Part shown: in pieces, positions 20,344 through 27,678 of the stretch
Numbering within the stretch: position 1 is the stretch's first letter
Layout: the number at the start of each line of letters is the position of its first letter
Source of the DNA: Burkholderiales bacterium
Lineage (GTDB): Bacteria; Pseudomonadota; Gammaproteobacteria; Burkholderiales; Burkholderiaceae_C
Length of the DNA stretch: 49,472 nt
Assembly (NCBI GenBank): GCA_947451035.1
Contig: CANFXR010000009.1
Span: forward strand, 1 to 49,472
Direction: 5' to 3'
Position numbers and translations under genes: made by a program
The notes under the pieces: model-generated
Databases searched by the model: none
What the model saw: the letters and a program-made list of their open reading frames with translations, nothing else
What the model was told of the DNA's origin: nothing

Positions 20344-20677
20344 GGTGTTGCCTGTTTTTAGAGCAGAGCCAGATTGTAGGGAGCCGCCCCCGTCCACCGC
20401 ACCGCCAGAGGTGGCTTGCCGCCCGGGTTGTGGCGCGTGCTGCACCGCGCCGTCCATCTCCAGCCCGATCCCCGGCATGCCGTTCGCCCACGGTCTGGGC
20501 AAGCCGGCCGGCGTGCGCTGCGTGCAACTCAGCGACGACGGCCTGTGCGCCTTGTTCGGTCAGCCCGAACGCCCGGCGGTGTGTTCGTCGCTGCGGCCCA
20601 GCCTCGAGATGTGCGGCACGACGCAAGCCCACGCCATCGCCTGGCTCAGCGCGCTGGAGCGCTCCACGGCGCCTTGA
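20342..20677 (+). CDS. YkgJ-family cysteine-cluster protein
   Basis: Small protein with the YkgJ/UPF0153 cysteine pattern: CRPGCGACC near residue 26, [19 protein letters not shown] and ERPAVC, ending in EMCGTT. The family is thought to bind an Fe-S or zinc centre, but its function is unsettled. The start is uncertain. ATG 20342 overlaps the divergent mnmG start codon (CATG on the two strands); a GTG at 20411, two codons before CRPGC, gives a length nearer the family and leaves room for an mnmG promoter. Confidence 0.78.
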
Positions 20678-20711
20678 GGCCGCGCCGGCGCAACGGCCGG
20701 CCAGTGAGCCT

Positions 20712-21191
20712 TCAGCCGGCGCGCCACATCTCGATGTGCGCAATGTCGTCTTCCAGGTAGCCCTCACCCACGGCCACAAAGCCGGCCTCGCGGTAGAGCG
20801 CCTCGAGGTGCGCCTGCGCCGAGATGCGTATGCCCTGCCCCGGGTACGTCGCCACCGTGTGGGCGACCGCCCGGCGCACCAGCTCGCGGCCCAGGCCGGT
20901 GCCGCGCGCCGCAGCCGTCGTCAGCACCCGGCCGATCGACGGCTCGGGGTATTTCAGCCCCGGATCGACCACCCGCGCACAGGCCAGCGGCAGCCGCTGC
21001 TGCGGCGTCCACGCGACCAGATGAAAGCTGGCCTCGTCATAGGCGTCCGCATCGAGGTAGGCGCAGTTCTGCTCGAGCACGAACACCTGCTGGCGCGCGC
21101 CGTGGATGCGCTGCAGCTCGGTCGCGGTCAGCGCCTCCAGTCGGCACCAGCGCCACTGCAGGTCGGGCCACCGGGCGGCAAAGACCGTCAT
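20712..21191 (-). CDS. ElaA-like GNAT acetyltransferase
   Basis: A 159-residue GNAT-family protein resembling ElaA. It shows RQQVFVLEQNCAYLDADAYDE, the hallmark of the ElaA group, HLVAW, ACARVVDPG, IGRVLTTAAARGTGLGRELV with the acetyl-CoA loop RGTGLG, and ISAQAHLEALYREAGF. It transfers acetyl from acetyl-CoA; the substrate is unknown. The ATG at 21191 is 13 bases after the stop of the glutaredoxin-like gene, so the two probably form an operon. Confidence 0.9.
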   Translation of the reverse strand: MTVFAARWPDLQWRWCRLEALTATELQRIHGARQQVFVLEQNCAYLDADAYDEASFHLVAWTPQQRLPLACARVVDPGLKYPEPSIGRVLTTAAARGTGLGRELVRRAVAHTVATYPGQGIRISAQAHLEALYREAGFVAVGEGYLEDDIAHIEMWRAG

Positions 21192-21204
21192 GGGAAGCCT
21201 GACC

Positions 21205-21570
21205 TCAGGCCAGCAGGCGGTTGAGTTCACCGCTCGCGATCAGCCGCGCCAGGTCGTCTGCCCCGCCGATCAGCGAGCCCTTGACGAACACCATGGGCAG
21301 CGTCGGCCAGCCGGTCCACATCTTCAGCGCCAGACGCTCGCGCCAGCGGCTGAAGTAGCTGCCGTATTCCAGGTACTGGTAGTGCACGCCGGCCGCGTCG
21401 AGCGCCTTGCGCGCGCGCCTGCAAAACGGGTTGCCCGCCATGCCGACCACCAGCACCGGGTTCGACAGCGAAGCGGCATGCACGTTGTGCACCACCTCGG
21501 CATGCAGGTGGTTGACGGCCTCGCGGATGGCCGGATGCACATGGGAGTCGTCGAGCACGGGGCGGGTCAT
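21205..21570 (-). CDS. Glutaredoxin-like protein lacking the first active-site cysteine
   Basis: A 121-residue thioredoxin-fold protein. The segment VLVVGMAGNPFCRRARKALD corresponds to the glutaredoxin active site CPYCxxA, but the first Cys is Asn, leaving a single Cys in NPFC. WPTLPMVFVKGSLIGGADDL contains the cis-Pro and the glutathione-binding GG of monothiol glutaredoxins. A long N-terminal helix segment precedes the fold. Such proteins may bind glutathione or an Fe-S cluster, or be redox-inert. GGAG eight bases before ATG 21570 supports the start. Confidence 0.83.
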   Translation of the reverse strand: MTRPVLDDSHVHPAIREAVNHLHAEVVHNVHAASLSNPVLVVGMAGNPFCRRARKALDAAGVHYQYLEYGSYFSRWRERLALKMWTGWPTLPMVFVKGSLIGGADDLARLIASGELNRLLA

Positions 21571-21767
21571 CGTTCTATCTCCATCAAGGACACGCACGAG
21601 CGTAGCCGATGCGCACGGCCCGGCACCGACTCCGGTCAACGCCCCGCCCGGCACGGTTCTCGTACAGAATTTCGCCTGCCGCCGCGCGGGCGTACTTCGT
21701 GCATGCGCGGTGCAACCCCATTTGCCCCACCCTGTTTGCCCACCGACTCGACAAGGATCCGCTCGCC

Positions 21768-22871
21768 ATGGTCACTCCTCTCAAGAAGCTCACCCTCGCA
21801 CTGGCCTGCCTGTGCAGCCTCGGCGCCGCCGCAGCGGCCGACCAGAAGGTGCTCAACATCTACAACTGGTCCGACTACATCGCCGACGACACCATCAAGA
21901 ACTTCGAGAAGGAAACCGGCATCAAGGTGCGCTACGACAACTACGACAACAACGAAATCCTGCACGCCAAGCTGGTCGCCGGCAAGACGGGCTACGACAT
22001 CGTGGTGCCGGGCGCGCACTTCGCCAAGTCGCAGATCGAAGGCGGCCTGCTGCAAAAGCTCGACCGCAGCAAGCTCACCAACTGGGGCAACCTCGACACC
22101 GGGCTGCTCGAGCAGTTGGCCAAGGTCGACCCGGGCAACGAGCATCTGGTCGACTGGCTGTGGGGCTACGTGGCCGTGGGCATCAACACCGCCAAGGTCA
22201 AGAAAGCACTGGGCGACCTGCCGATGCCTGAAAACGCCTGGAGCCTGGTGTTCGACCCGCAGTACAGCAGCAAGCTCAAGTCGTGCGGCATCAGCGTTCT
22301 CGACTCGGCCTCCGAGGTGCTGCCCATCGCCATGATCTACGCCGGCAAGCCCCCGTTCAGCCGCGAGACCGCCGACTACGACGCCGCCGCCGCAGTGCTC
22401 AAGGCCGCACGCCCCAACATCACCCGCTTCTCGTCATCGGGCTACATCAACGATCTCGCCGTCGGCTCGGTGTGCGTCGTGATGGGCTACTCGGGCGACA
22501 TCAACATCGCCCGCGCCCGCGCCATCGAGGGCAAGGCCAAGATCGACGTGCTGGCACTGGTGCCCAAGGGCGGCTCGACGCTGTTCTTCGACACCATGGC
22601 GATCCCGAAGGACGCCAAGAACGTCGAGAACGCGCACCTGTTCATCAACTACATCCTGCGCCCCGAAGTGCACGCGTCGCTGACCAACAAGGTCTTCTAC
22701 GCCAACCCCAACGCCGCTTCGCTCAAATTCGTGAAGAAGGACGTGGCCGAGAACACCACCATCTTCCTGAGCGACGCCGACAAGAAGCTCATGGCCGCGC
22801 CCGACAGCTTGCCGCAGGCGGTCAAGCGGGTGCAAACGCGGGTGTTCACCAACTTCAAGGCCGGGCGCTGA
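21768..22871 (+). CDS. potF: Periplasmic putrescine/spermidine-binding protein (PotF/PotD family)
   Basis: Solute-binding protein of a polyamine ABC importer. The 367-residue precursor has a Sec signal peptide (basic KK, hydrophobic LTLALACLCSLG, Ala-rich cleavage near residue 24), then LNIYNWSDYIADDTIKNFEKE, the hallmark of PotD/PotF proteins, YDIVVPGAHF, LWGYVAVGIN and GYSGDINIARA. The ATG at 21768 is the only start giving a signal peptide. The membrane and ATPase components are not in the window, so it acts with genes elsewhere. Its last ~115 bases are duplicated at 23577-23694. Confidence 0.93.
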   Translation: MVTPLKKLTLALACLCSLGAAAAADQKVLNIYNWSDYIADDTIKNFEKETGIKVRYDNYDNNEILHAKLVAGKTGYDIVVPGAHFAKSQIEGGLLQKLDRSKLTNWGNLDTGLLEQLAKVDPGNEHLVDWLWGYVAVGINTAKVKKALGDLPMPENAWSLVFDPQYSSKLKSCGISVLDSASEVLPIAMIYAGKPPFSRETADYDAAAAVLKAARPNITRFSSSGYINDLAVGSVCVVMGYSGDINIARARAIEGKAKIDVLALVPKGGSTLFFDTMAIPKDAKNVENAHLFINYILRPEVHASLTNKVFYANPNAASLKFVKKDVAENTTIFLSDADKKLMAAPDSLPQAVKRVQTRVFTNFKAGR

Positions 22872-22920
22872 AGGACTGCGCGGCCCCTCAGCCGAAGGTG
22901 GTGCCGACCCGCCGGCGATG

Positions 22921-22954
22921 GGTGCGTCGTCGGGCAAGACGCCCCGACGCATCC
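22921..22954. terminator. Strong hairpin after potF
   Basis: GGTGCGTCGTCGGGC, loop AAGAC, GCCCCGACGCATCC: two perfect stem blocks (TGCGTCG/CGACGCA and GGGC/GCCC) with small bulges. It lies between convergent potF and the small secreted-protein gene. No clear T-tract is present, but position and stability favour a transcript end for both. Confidence 0.6.
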
Positions 22955-22963
22955 GGGACCGTC

Positions 22964-23401
22964 TCAGGTCGTGTGGGGCACAAAAGAGCCGGAAGGCGCC
23001 TTGTTGAAGTCGAATCCCTGAACGATCTTCGACTTGGTTCCCCGACGACTCACATAGTCCACGTGCATCATCATGACCTGCTCAAACTCAGCCCGTGCGG
23101 CAATCGACGTCTCGATGGCATGAATGATCTTCGAAGCCTCGTTGCTGCGGCCCGCCGGCTCACCCGCATTCAGCGGGCTGTTGATCACGGTGATCGTGAT
23201 CTTGTGCGCCGTCGATCTGACTTCAAGGTCCGTGACCTTGTACCCGGCAGCAGATGCCGCCGACTGCTGAAGCGCCGGGAGGGCCGTGGCCTGCGTTGCG
23301 ACTTGCGCCGCGTCGGCCGCCACGTCGGCGGCGAGCACGGGAACTGAACCCAGCCATGCCAAGGCGGCAACCAGGCTGACGATCGAGCGGAGCTTTTTCA
23401 T
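22964..23401 (-). CDS. Small secreted protein, unknown function
   Basis: A 145-residue precursor with a clear Sec signal peptide (MKKLRSIVSLVAALAWLGSVPVLA, cleavage near residue 24). The mature part is Ala-rich, then has a compact domain with TAHKITITVINSPLN, RSNEASKIIHAIE, EFEQVMMMHVDYVSRRG and KIVQGFDFNKAPSGSF. It resembles conserved hypothetical periplasmic proteins of Burkholderiales but I cannot name it. It lies between potF and the duplicated potF fragment, on the opposite strand to both. Confidence 0.78.
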   Translation of the reverse strand: MKKLRSIVSLVAALAWLGSVPVLAADVAADAAQVATQATALPALQQSAASAAGYKVTDLEVRSTAHKITITVINSPLNAGEPAGRSNEASKIIHAIETSIAARAEFEQVMMMHVDYVSRRGTKSKIVQGFDFNKAPSGSFVPHTT

Positions 23402-23576
23402 GTGTGCTTTCGGTTGACGAGGAGTGACGGGCCGCCACAAAGGACCGGGCCCGGCGGGCGCCAACACCAAGATTCAGCGCATCCACGATGCACCCACGCC
23501 TGCGCAACTCAGGATAGAGCCCGCCCACTCCCGCCCCTTGATCTCGCGCAAAGCGAAGACCGAGGGATCGCGAGCC

Positions 23577-23694
23577 AGAACACCACCATCTTCCTGAGCG
23601 ACGCCGACAAGAAGCTCATGGCCGCGCCGGACAGCTTGCCGCAGGCGGTCAAGCGGGTTCAGACACGCGTGTTCACCAGCTTCAAGGCCGGCCG
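23577..23694 (+). pseudogene. Duplicated 3' fragment of potF
   Basis: About 115 bases closely match the 3' end of potF (22752-22868) at a constant offset of 827 bases, and the reading frame is kept: NTTIFLSDADKKLMAAPDSL then PQAVKRVQTRVFT(S/N)FKAGR. The stop codon is destroyed (CGC TGA became CGG CAA) and there is no start or upstream potF sequence. It is a remnant of a tandem potF copy or a partial duplication, not a gene. The rest of 23402-23735 holds no recognisable gene. Confidence 0.88.
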
Positions 23695-23735
23695 GCAACG
23701 GTTGAGTGCCCCGAGCCAATCGGGCCCTCAGTGGC

Positions 23736-25838
23736 TCAGGCGGCCTGGCGACGCCGCTTGATGGAGCCGATAAACCCGAGTCCCGACAGGAACATCAGAA
23801 AGACCGGTGGCAGCGGCACTGGCGCGATGTCGGTGTACGTGCCGTCGAAGTGATAGCTGGCCGCAACGCCGTCGATCGTCAGACCCGACATCAGCGCAAT
23901 GAAATTGCTGTCGCCCGTCACATCACCGAAGAAGCGCATGGCGTAGTCCGGCGACAGCGCCTGTGCGTAGTCAAACAAGGTGAGCAAGCGACCGTTGGCG
24001 ATGCTGCCCAGGGCGTTGAAGGTCAGCGCGGAGCCGCCCAGGTCGATCGACGAGTCGGCATCGAGCTGCAGGCTCGAGAAGGTCTGGCCGTTGGCGCCGC
24101 CGGAATTGGCCAGCTTCAAGGTGCCGCCGCTGAGCGCCAGCGCGCTGGATGAAGACAGCCGGTTGGCCCCGTCGAGCACCAGCACACCGCCGCTGACGGT
24201 GGTCCTGCCGGTGTAGGTGCTCACGCCCGACAGCGTGACCGTGCCGCTCTTGACTTCCACGGTGTTGAAGTTCGACAGCGAACTGCTGTAGCTGAAGCTG
24301 TTGCCAGCACCCGGATGGATGACGGCGGAGTTGCTGCCGCCCACCCCGCCGTTGATGTTGCCCACCACGGCGGCTTGCCCGCCGAGGATGATCAGCGTGT
24401 TGTTCCCGGCACCCATCTCGATCGCGTTGCCGCTGCTGGAGCCGTCGATCGTGCCGCTGTTGGTGATCGTGGCGTTGTCCGCGCCGGTGCGGATCGCCGC
24501 AGCGGTGGTGCTGCCACCCTGGATCGTTGCGCCGGCGTTGTTGGTGATGGCCACGGTGTAGGCGCTGGCCGCACCTTCCACCACGATCGCTGAATCGTTC
24601 TGGCCACGAATCAGGCCGCCGCTGTTGTTGGTGACCGTGGCGTTGCCGTAGAGCCCTTCACGCGTTCCAATCAGCGGGCCGGTCGTGATGTCGTTGCCGG
24701 ACAGCGAAATGCCGCGGCCCATCGCGTTCGTGTTACCCGCGCTCACCAGGCCTTCGATCGTGCCCGAGTTGACGATCGTGCCGCCCCCCACGGTGATGCC
24801 TTCGCTGTAGGCCAGGCCATTGGCAATCGCGCTGAAGGAATTGATCGAGCGGATGATGCCGCTGTTCGTGATGTTCACGAGGCCGTCGACGTCGACGCCG
24901 TCGCCATCGCCCGTGACGCCGTTGCCGCGGATCGTGCCGCTGTTGACGATGGTGATCACCTGCTTGTTGTTGAAGCCGTCCAGGTTGATGCCCGAGCCGT
25001 TGTTGCCGTAAATGTTGCCGCTGTTGGTGATGCTCGCAGCGAAACTCACGGTGTTGTTCAGGGCCGCGCCCGTGATTCCGTGGCGGCCGCCTTCGATCGT
25101 GCCGGTGCTGTAGTTGGTGACCGCCGCGCCGGCGTTGTTCTGGAAGTCGACGCCATCACTGCTGCTGCCCGTCGTGGTGACCGAGAGGATGCTGCCCCAG
25201 TTGTTGACCACGCCATTGATGCCGGTGCGCACCGCATCGGCTTCCAGCGCCTTGAGCAGGCCGGTGTCGTAGTTGTTGACGGTGTTCGAGCCGGCCGCGG
25301 TGATCGCGTTGAAGTCGACCGCCTGCGAGCCGCCTGCCGAAGCATTCAGCGACGACATCGTGCCGTAGTTGTTGAGCGTGACCGCGCCTGCGGCCTTGTT
25401 CATCTGGAAAACGTCCGAGTCGGCCGAGCGCATCAGCGCGCTTGAATTGGTTGAGCTGCCGTTGGTGACGACCAGGCCTGTGACACCCGTGTTGTCGCGC
25501 ACGACACGCCCGGTGCCGGTCTGGTAAATGTTGCCCAGATTGGTCAGCGTGGCGGTGCTGCCGCTGATGATGACGGCGTCGGTGCTGCCGCTCACGGTGA
25601 GGCTGATGCCGGCAGCCACGCTGCCGGTCTGGCCGGCGCCCGTGCCCAGGATCTGCGCGGTGGTCGACGCGCTGACGATGCTGAAGGTGACGGCAGAAGC
25701 GTCGCTCAGCATGAACAGCGTGGCCAGCGCGGCCAGTGCGGGGGTCAACGCAAAGCGGCGCGTCGCGGCGCGGGGCTTTGCGCCAGACGGCCGGGTGCGA
25801 AAGCAGTCGACCGGAGACGCGCGGTACGGGGTGAGCAT
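23736..25838 (-). CDS. Large repetitive surface protein with VPLPP C-terminal sorting signal (PEP-CTERM-like)
   Basis: A 700-residue exported protein. It has a long N-terminal extension then a hydrophobic signal (ALTPALAALATLFMLSDASA, to about residue 50). The body is repetitive beta-helix sequence with recurring N-S-G-T-I and N-N-x-G motifs, like autotransporter passengers, and a GTVTLSGVSTYTGRTTVSGG autotransporter-associated repeat near residue 550. It ends PVPLPPVFLMFLSGLGFIG plus a KRRR tail: a PxPLP motif, a transmembrane helix and a basic end, as in exosortase-processed proteins. There is no beta-barrel, so it is not a classic type V autotransporter. AAAGGA eight bases upstream supports ATG 25838. 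Likely role: surface or biofilm matrix; no exosortase is in the window. Confidence 0.85.
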   Translation of the reverse strand: MLTPYRASPVDCFRTRPSGAKPRAATRRFALTPALAALATLFMLSDASAVTFSIVSASTTAQILGTGAGQTGSVAAGISLTVSGSTDAVIISGSTATLTNLGNIYQTGTGRVVRDNTGVTGLVVTNGSSTNSSALMRSADSDVFQMNKAAGAVTLNNYGTMSSLNASAGGSQAVDFNAITAAGSNTVNNYDTGLLKALEADAVRTGINGVVNNWGSILSVTTTGSSSDGVDFQNNAGAAVTNYSTGTIEGGRHGITGAALNNTVSFAASITNSGNIYGNNGSGINLDGFNNKQVITIVNSGTIRGNGVTGDGDGVDVDGLVNITNSGIIRSINSFSAIANGLAYSEGITVGGGTIVNSGTIEGLVSAGNTNAMGRGISLSGNDITTGPLIGTREGLYGNATVTNNSGGLIRGQNDSAIVVEGAASAYTVAITNNAGATIQGGSTTAAAIRTGADNATITNSGTIDGSSSGNAIEMGAGNNTLIILGGQAAVVGNINGGVGGSNSAVIHPGAGNSFSYSSSLSNFNTVEVKSGTVTLSGVSTYTGRTTVSGGVLVLDGANRLSSSSALALSGGTLKLANSGGANGQTFSSLQLDADSSIDLGGSALTFNALGSIANGRLLTLFDYAQALSPDYAMRFFGDVTGDSNFIALMSGLTIDGVAASYHFDGTYTDIAPVPLPPVFLMFLSGLGFIGSIKRRRQAA

Positions 25839-26113
25839 GGGGGAGATCCTTTGGGGGGTTGCAGCGCTGACCCGGCCACAAGGCACGCATGGTCAATACC
25901 AAGCCGCCATTATTGAAAACCCCCGTGACAGCCTGCCCGCAGGACTATCTCAATAACCCCCCCCAAATAGCCATGGCCCCGACCCCATGGGCCGCTGTTC
26001 ACCTCCGCCACCATATACAAATGGATTATTTATGGTTGCTTTTATGACTATATAAACAACCATTTTGGTGACGATATTCCAAAAGCCGCCCGCATCGCCC
26101 CAGACCGCCACCC
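25839..26113. other. AT-rich intergenic region upstream of the surface protein gene
   Basis: A 275-base gap. Its right half (about 26010-26090) is strikingly AT-rich against the GC-rich genome. It holds the inverted repeat at 26032-26063 and a CCATGG...CCATGG pair near 25971-25989. A weak sigma-54-like match on the minus strand (TGGTAT-N5-ATGC, 25887-25901) would place a transcript start ~37 bases before the surface gene. No ORF of interest is present. Confidence 0.5.
26032..26063. repeat. AT-rich inverted repeat
   Basis: ATGGTTG(C)TTTTAT and ATAAACAACCAT form an imperfect palindrome of ~12 base pairs around a short centre. The low GC content makes a terminator less likely than an operator or curved regulatory DNA for the surface protein gene, but the DUF427 transcript also runs into it. 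Confidence 0.5.
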
Positions 26114-26392
26114 TCACTCCACCTTCACACCCTTCCAGAACGCCACGCGCCCCTTGATGTTGGACGCCGCCTCGGTCGGCTCCGGGTAGTACCAGGCGGC
26201 GTTCTCGTTGAGTTCGCCGTCGACCATCAGGCTGTAGTAGTACGCCTGACCCTTCCAGGGGCAACCGGTGCGGTGGTTGCTGAAGGTCACGTGCTGGCGG
26301 TTCAGGCTGTCTGCCGGGAAGTATTGGTTGCCCTCGACGACGACGGTGTCGTCGCTCTCGGCGATGGTCACGCCTTTCCAGGTGGCTTTCAT
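26114..26392 (-). CDS. DUF427 domain protein
   Basis: A 92-residue single-domain DUF427 protein: KATWKGVTIAESDDTVVVEG, YFPADSL, FSNHRTGCPWKGQAYYYSL and AAWYYPEPTEAA are the family's conserved blocks. The function is unknown; the HxTxCPWKG motif is the most conserved surface. The ATG at 26392 is the natural family start. It follows the WYL regulator on the same strand with an 80-base gap, so it may be the downstream gene of that operon. Confidence 0.9.
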   Translation of the reverse strand: MKATWKGVTIAESDDTVVVEGNQYFPADSLNRQHVTFSNHRTGCPWKGQAYYYSLMVDGELNENAAWYYPEPTEAASNIKGRVAFWKGVKVE

Positions 26393-26472
26393 GGGGGTCC
26401 TTTCAGTCAGTTTGGGGTCGCCGGGCCGAGGCTGTGCCTGCGACCGGCCGGGGTGAGGGCCGCAGCGTCGGC

Positions 26473-27504
26473 TCAAGCGTACAGCGCAGCGGCCTTTTGC
26501 AAGCGCTTGGCCACCGCGGCGGCCAGCGCCTTGTCGCCCACCACGTGCACGCTGTCGCCGTGGCGCAAGATGTCCATCATCAGCTCGGTGGGCTCGCTGT
26601 AAGGCACTTGCAGCTCGTAGCTGCCGCTGCGCTCGCCGTCGGCCGCGGTCTGGCCATCGGCGTCCAGCCAGCGCGACTTTTGCTGCGGATGCCACTCCTC
26701 GTTGGCCACCCACTGCGCGGCCTCGGGCTCGAAGACCAGCGTGGCCCACTTCAGGCGTGCGCCGCTGCCACCGTAGATGCCGTAACTGCCGTCGAACTCG
26801 GCCTCGATGTCCTTGAGCGCCACCGGTTTGGCGCGCGTTTCGAGCGCGCGCGCTTCGATCACCGCATCGAGCGCGAAGCGGCGCAAGGCCTCGCTGGAGT
26901 GGCACCAGGCGTCGAGGTACCAGGTGTTGCGGTAGTTCACCAGCCGCTGCGGCGAGACCTCGCGCTCGGAGTTGGTGCGGCCGTTGCGCTTGAAGTAGCT
27001 CAGCCACACCCGCTTGCGCTGCACCAGCGCGCTGCCCAGCAGCTCGAAGTGGCGGCTGGGCACGCGGCGCCGGGCGGTGCCGATCAGCTTGACGCGGCGC
27101 ACCAGCTCGCGCGCCTCGTTCGCGTCGGCGCCCAGCAGGCCTTGCAGCCGGTCCATCATCGGCTGCAGGTGGCGCGCGAGCACGCCGTCGTCGTCGAGGC
27201 CCGACATGAGCTGGTGCATGGTGAGCAGCGCGTGCAGCTCGCGCTCGCTGAACCACATGCCGGGCAGCTCGTGCTGCACCGTCTTGGCCGCGCCGCTGGC
27301 CATGGTGCCGGCGGCATCCAGCCGGTAGCCCTTGTCGTCATGGTCGTAGGTGATGGGCGCGCCCATGCGGTCGCGCAGGTACTGCAGATCGCGCTTGAGC
27401 GTGGCGGGCGACACGCCGAGCTCTTCGAGCAGCGCCTCGAAGTTCACGCAGCCGCGGCTGCGCAACAGCCGTTCGATCTTGTAGAAGCGTTCAGTGCGGT
27501 CCAT
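26473..27504 (-). CDS. WYL-domain transcriptional regulator
   Basis: A 343-residue regulator: N-terminal winged helix (ERFYKIERLLRSRGCVNFEALL, VSPATLKRDLQYLRD as recognition helix), a linker, then a WYL domain with a literal WYL in NYRNTWYLDAW and a following SEALRRFALDAV, and a C-terminal WCX-like extension. WYL domains sense small or nucleic-acid ligands, and members regulate DNA damage responses and phage defence (PafBC, BrxR, CapW). The ATG at 27504 lies 35 bases from a palindrome, and a matching palindrome lies further upstream. The gene is divergent from the unknown gene at 27679. Confidence 0.92.
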   Translation of the reverse strand: MDRTERFYKIERLLRSRGCVNFEALLEELGVSPATLKRDLQYLRDRMGAPITYDHDDKGYRLDAAGTMASGAAKTVQHELPGMWFSERELHALLTMHQLMSGLDDDGVLARHLQPMMDRLQGLLGADANEARELVRRVKLIGTARRRVPSRHFELLGSALVQRKRVWLSYFKRNGRTNSEREVSPQRLVNYRNTWYLDAWCHSSEALRRFALDAVIEARALETRAKPVALKDIEAEFDGSYGIYGGSGARLKWATLVFEPEAAQWVANEEWHPQQKSRWLDADGQTAADGERSGSYELQVPYSEPTELMMDILRHGDSVHVVGDKALAAAVAKRLQKAAALYA

Positions 27505-27538
27505 GGGGCTCCCCGAAGTGGGTTGAATACAGTCTGAC

Positions 27539-27557
27539 TCGCTCACTGAATGAGCGA
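27539..27557. promoter_or_regulatory. Candidate WYL operator 1
   Basis: TCGCTCACTGAATGAGCGA, a palindrome with 7-base arms around CTGAA, 35 bases upstream of the WYL regulator start. Its 15-base core GCTCACTGAATGAGC is exactly the reverse complement of the second site. It is probably bound by the WYL regulator for autoregulation. Confidence 0.72.
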
Positions 27558-27605
27558 CTCGCGGACTGCGAGCTTACGTCAAATTCATCAGCGCGGCATT
27601 GCGCT

Positions 27606-27622
27606 GGCTCATTCAGTGAGCC
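27606..27622. promoter_or_regulatory. Candidate WYL operator 2
   Basis: GGCTCATTCAGTGAGCC, with 6-base arms around TTCAG. The core is identical to operator 1 on the other strand; centres are 66 bases apart, about six helical turns. It lies 57 bases before the ATG at 27679, placed to control the divergent gene. Confidence 0.72.
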
Positions 27623-27678
27623 ACACGCATCGCAAACTGGCTCCATCGCGGCACGTCGCCGCTGCCCGTGGAGCCACC

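Noticed and set aside
23577-23761. Potential small gene containing the duplicated potF sequence
   Set aside because: It has no potF start, the upstream part is unrelated, and the stop is lost so the frame runs into the antisense of the surface-protein gene; treated as a remnant.
23736-25838. Classical type V autotransporter
   Set aside because: There is no C-terminal beta-barrel; the protein ends in a short helix with a VPLPP motif and basic tail.
25887-25901. Sigma-54 promoter for the surface-protein gene
   Set aside because: The spacing fits but two or three key bases differ (TGGTAT, ATGC); mentioned only as a weak match.
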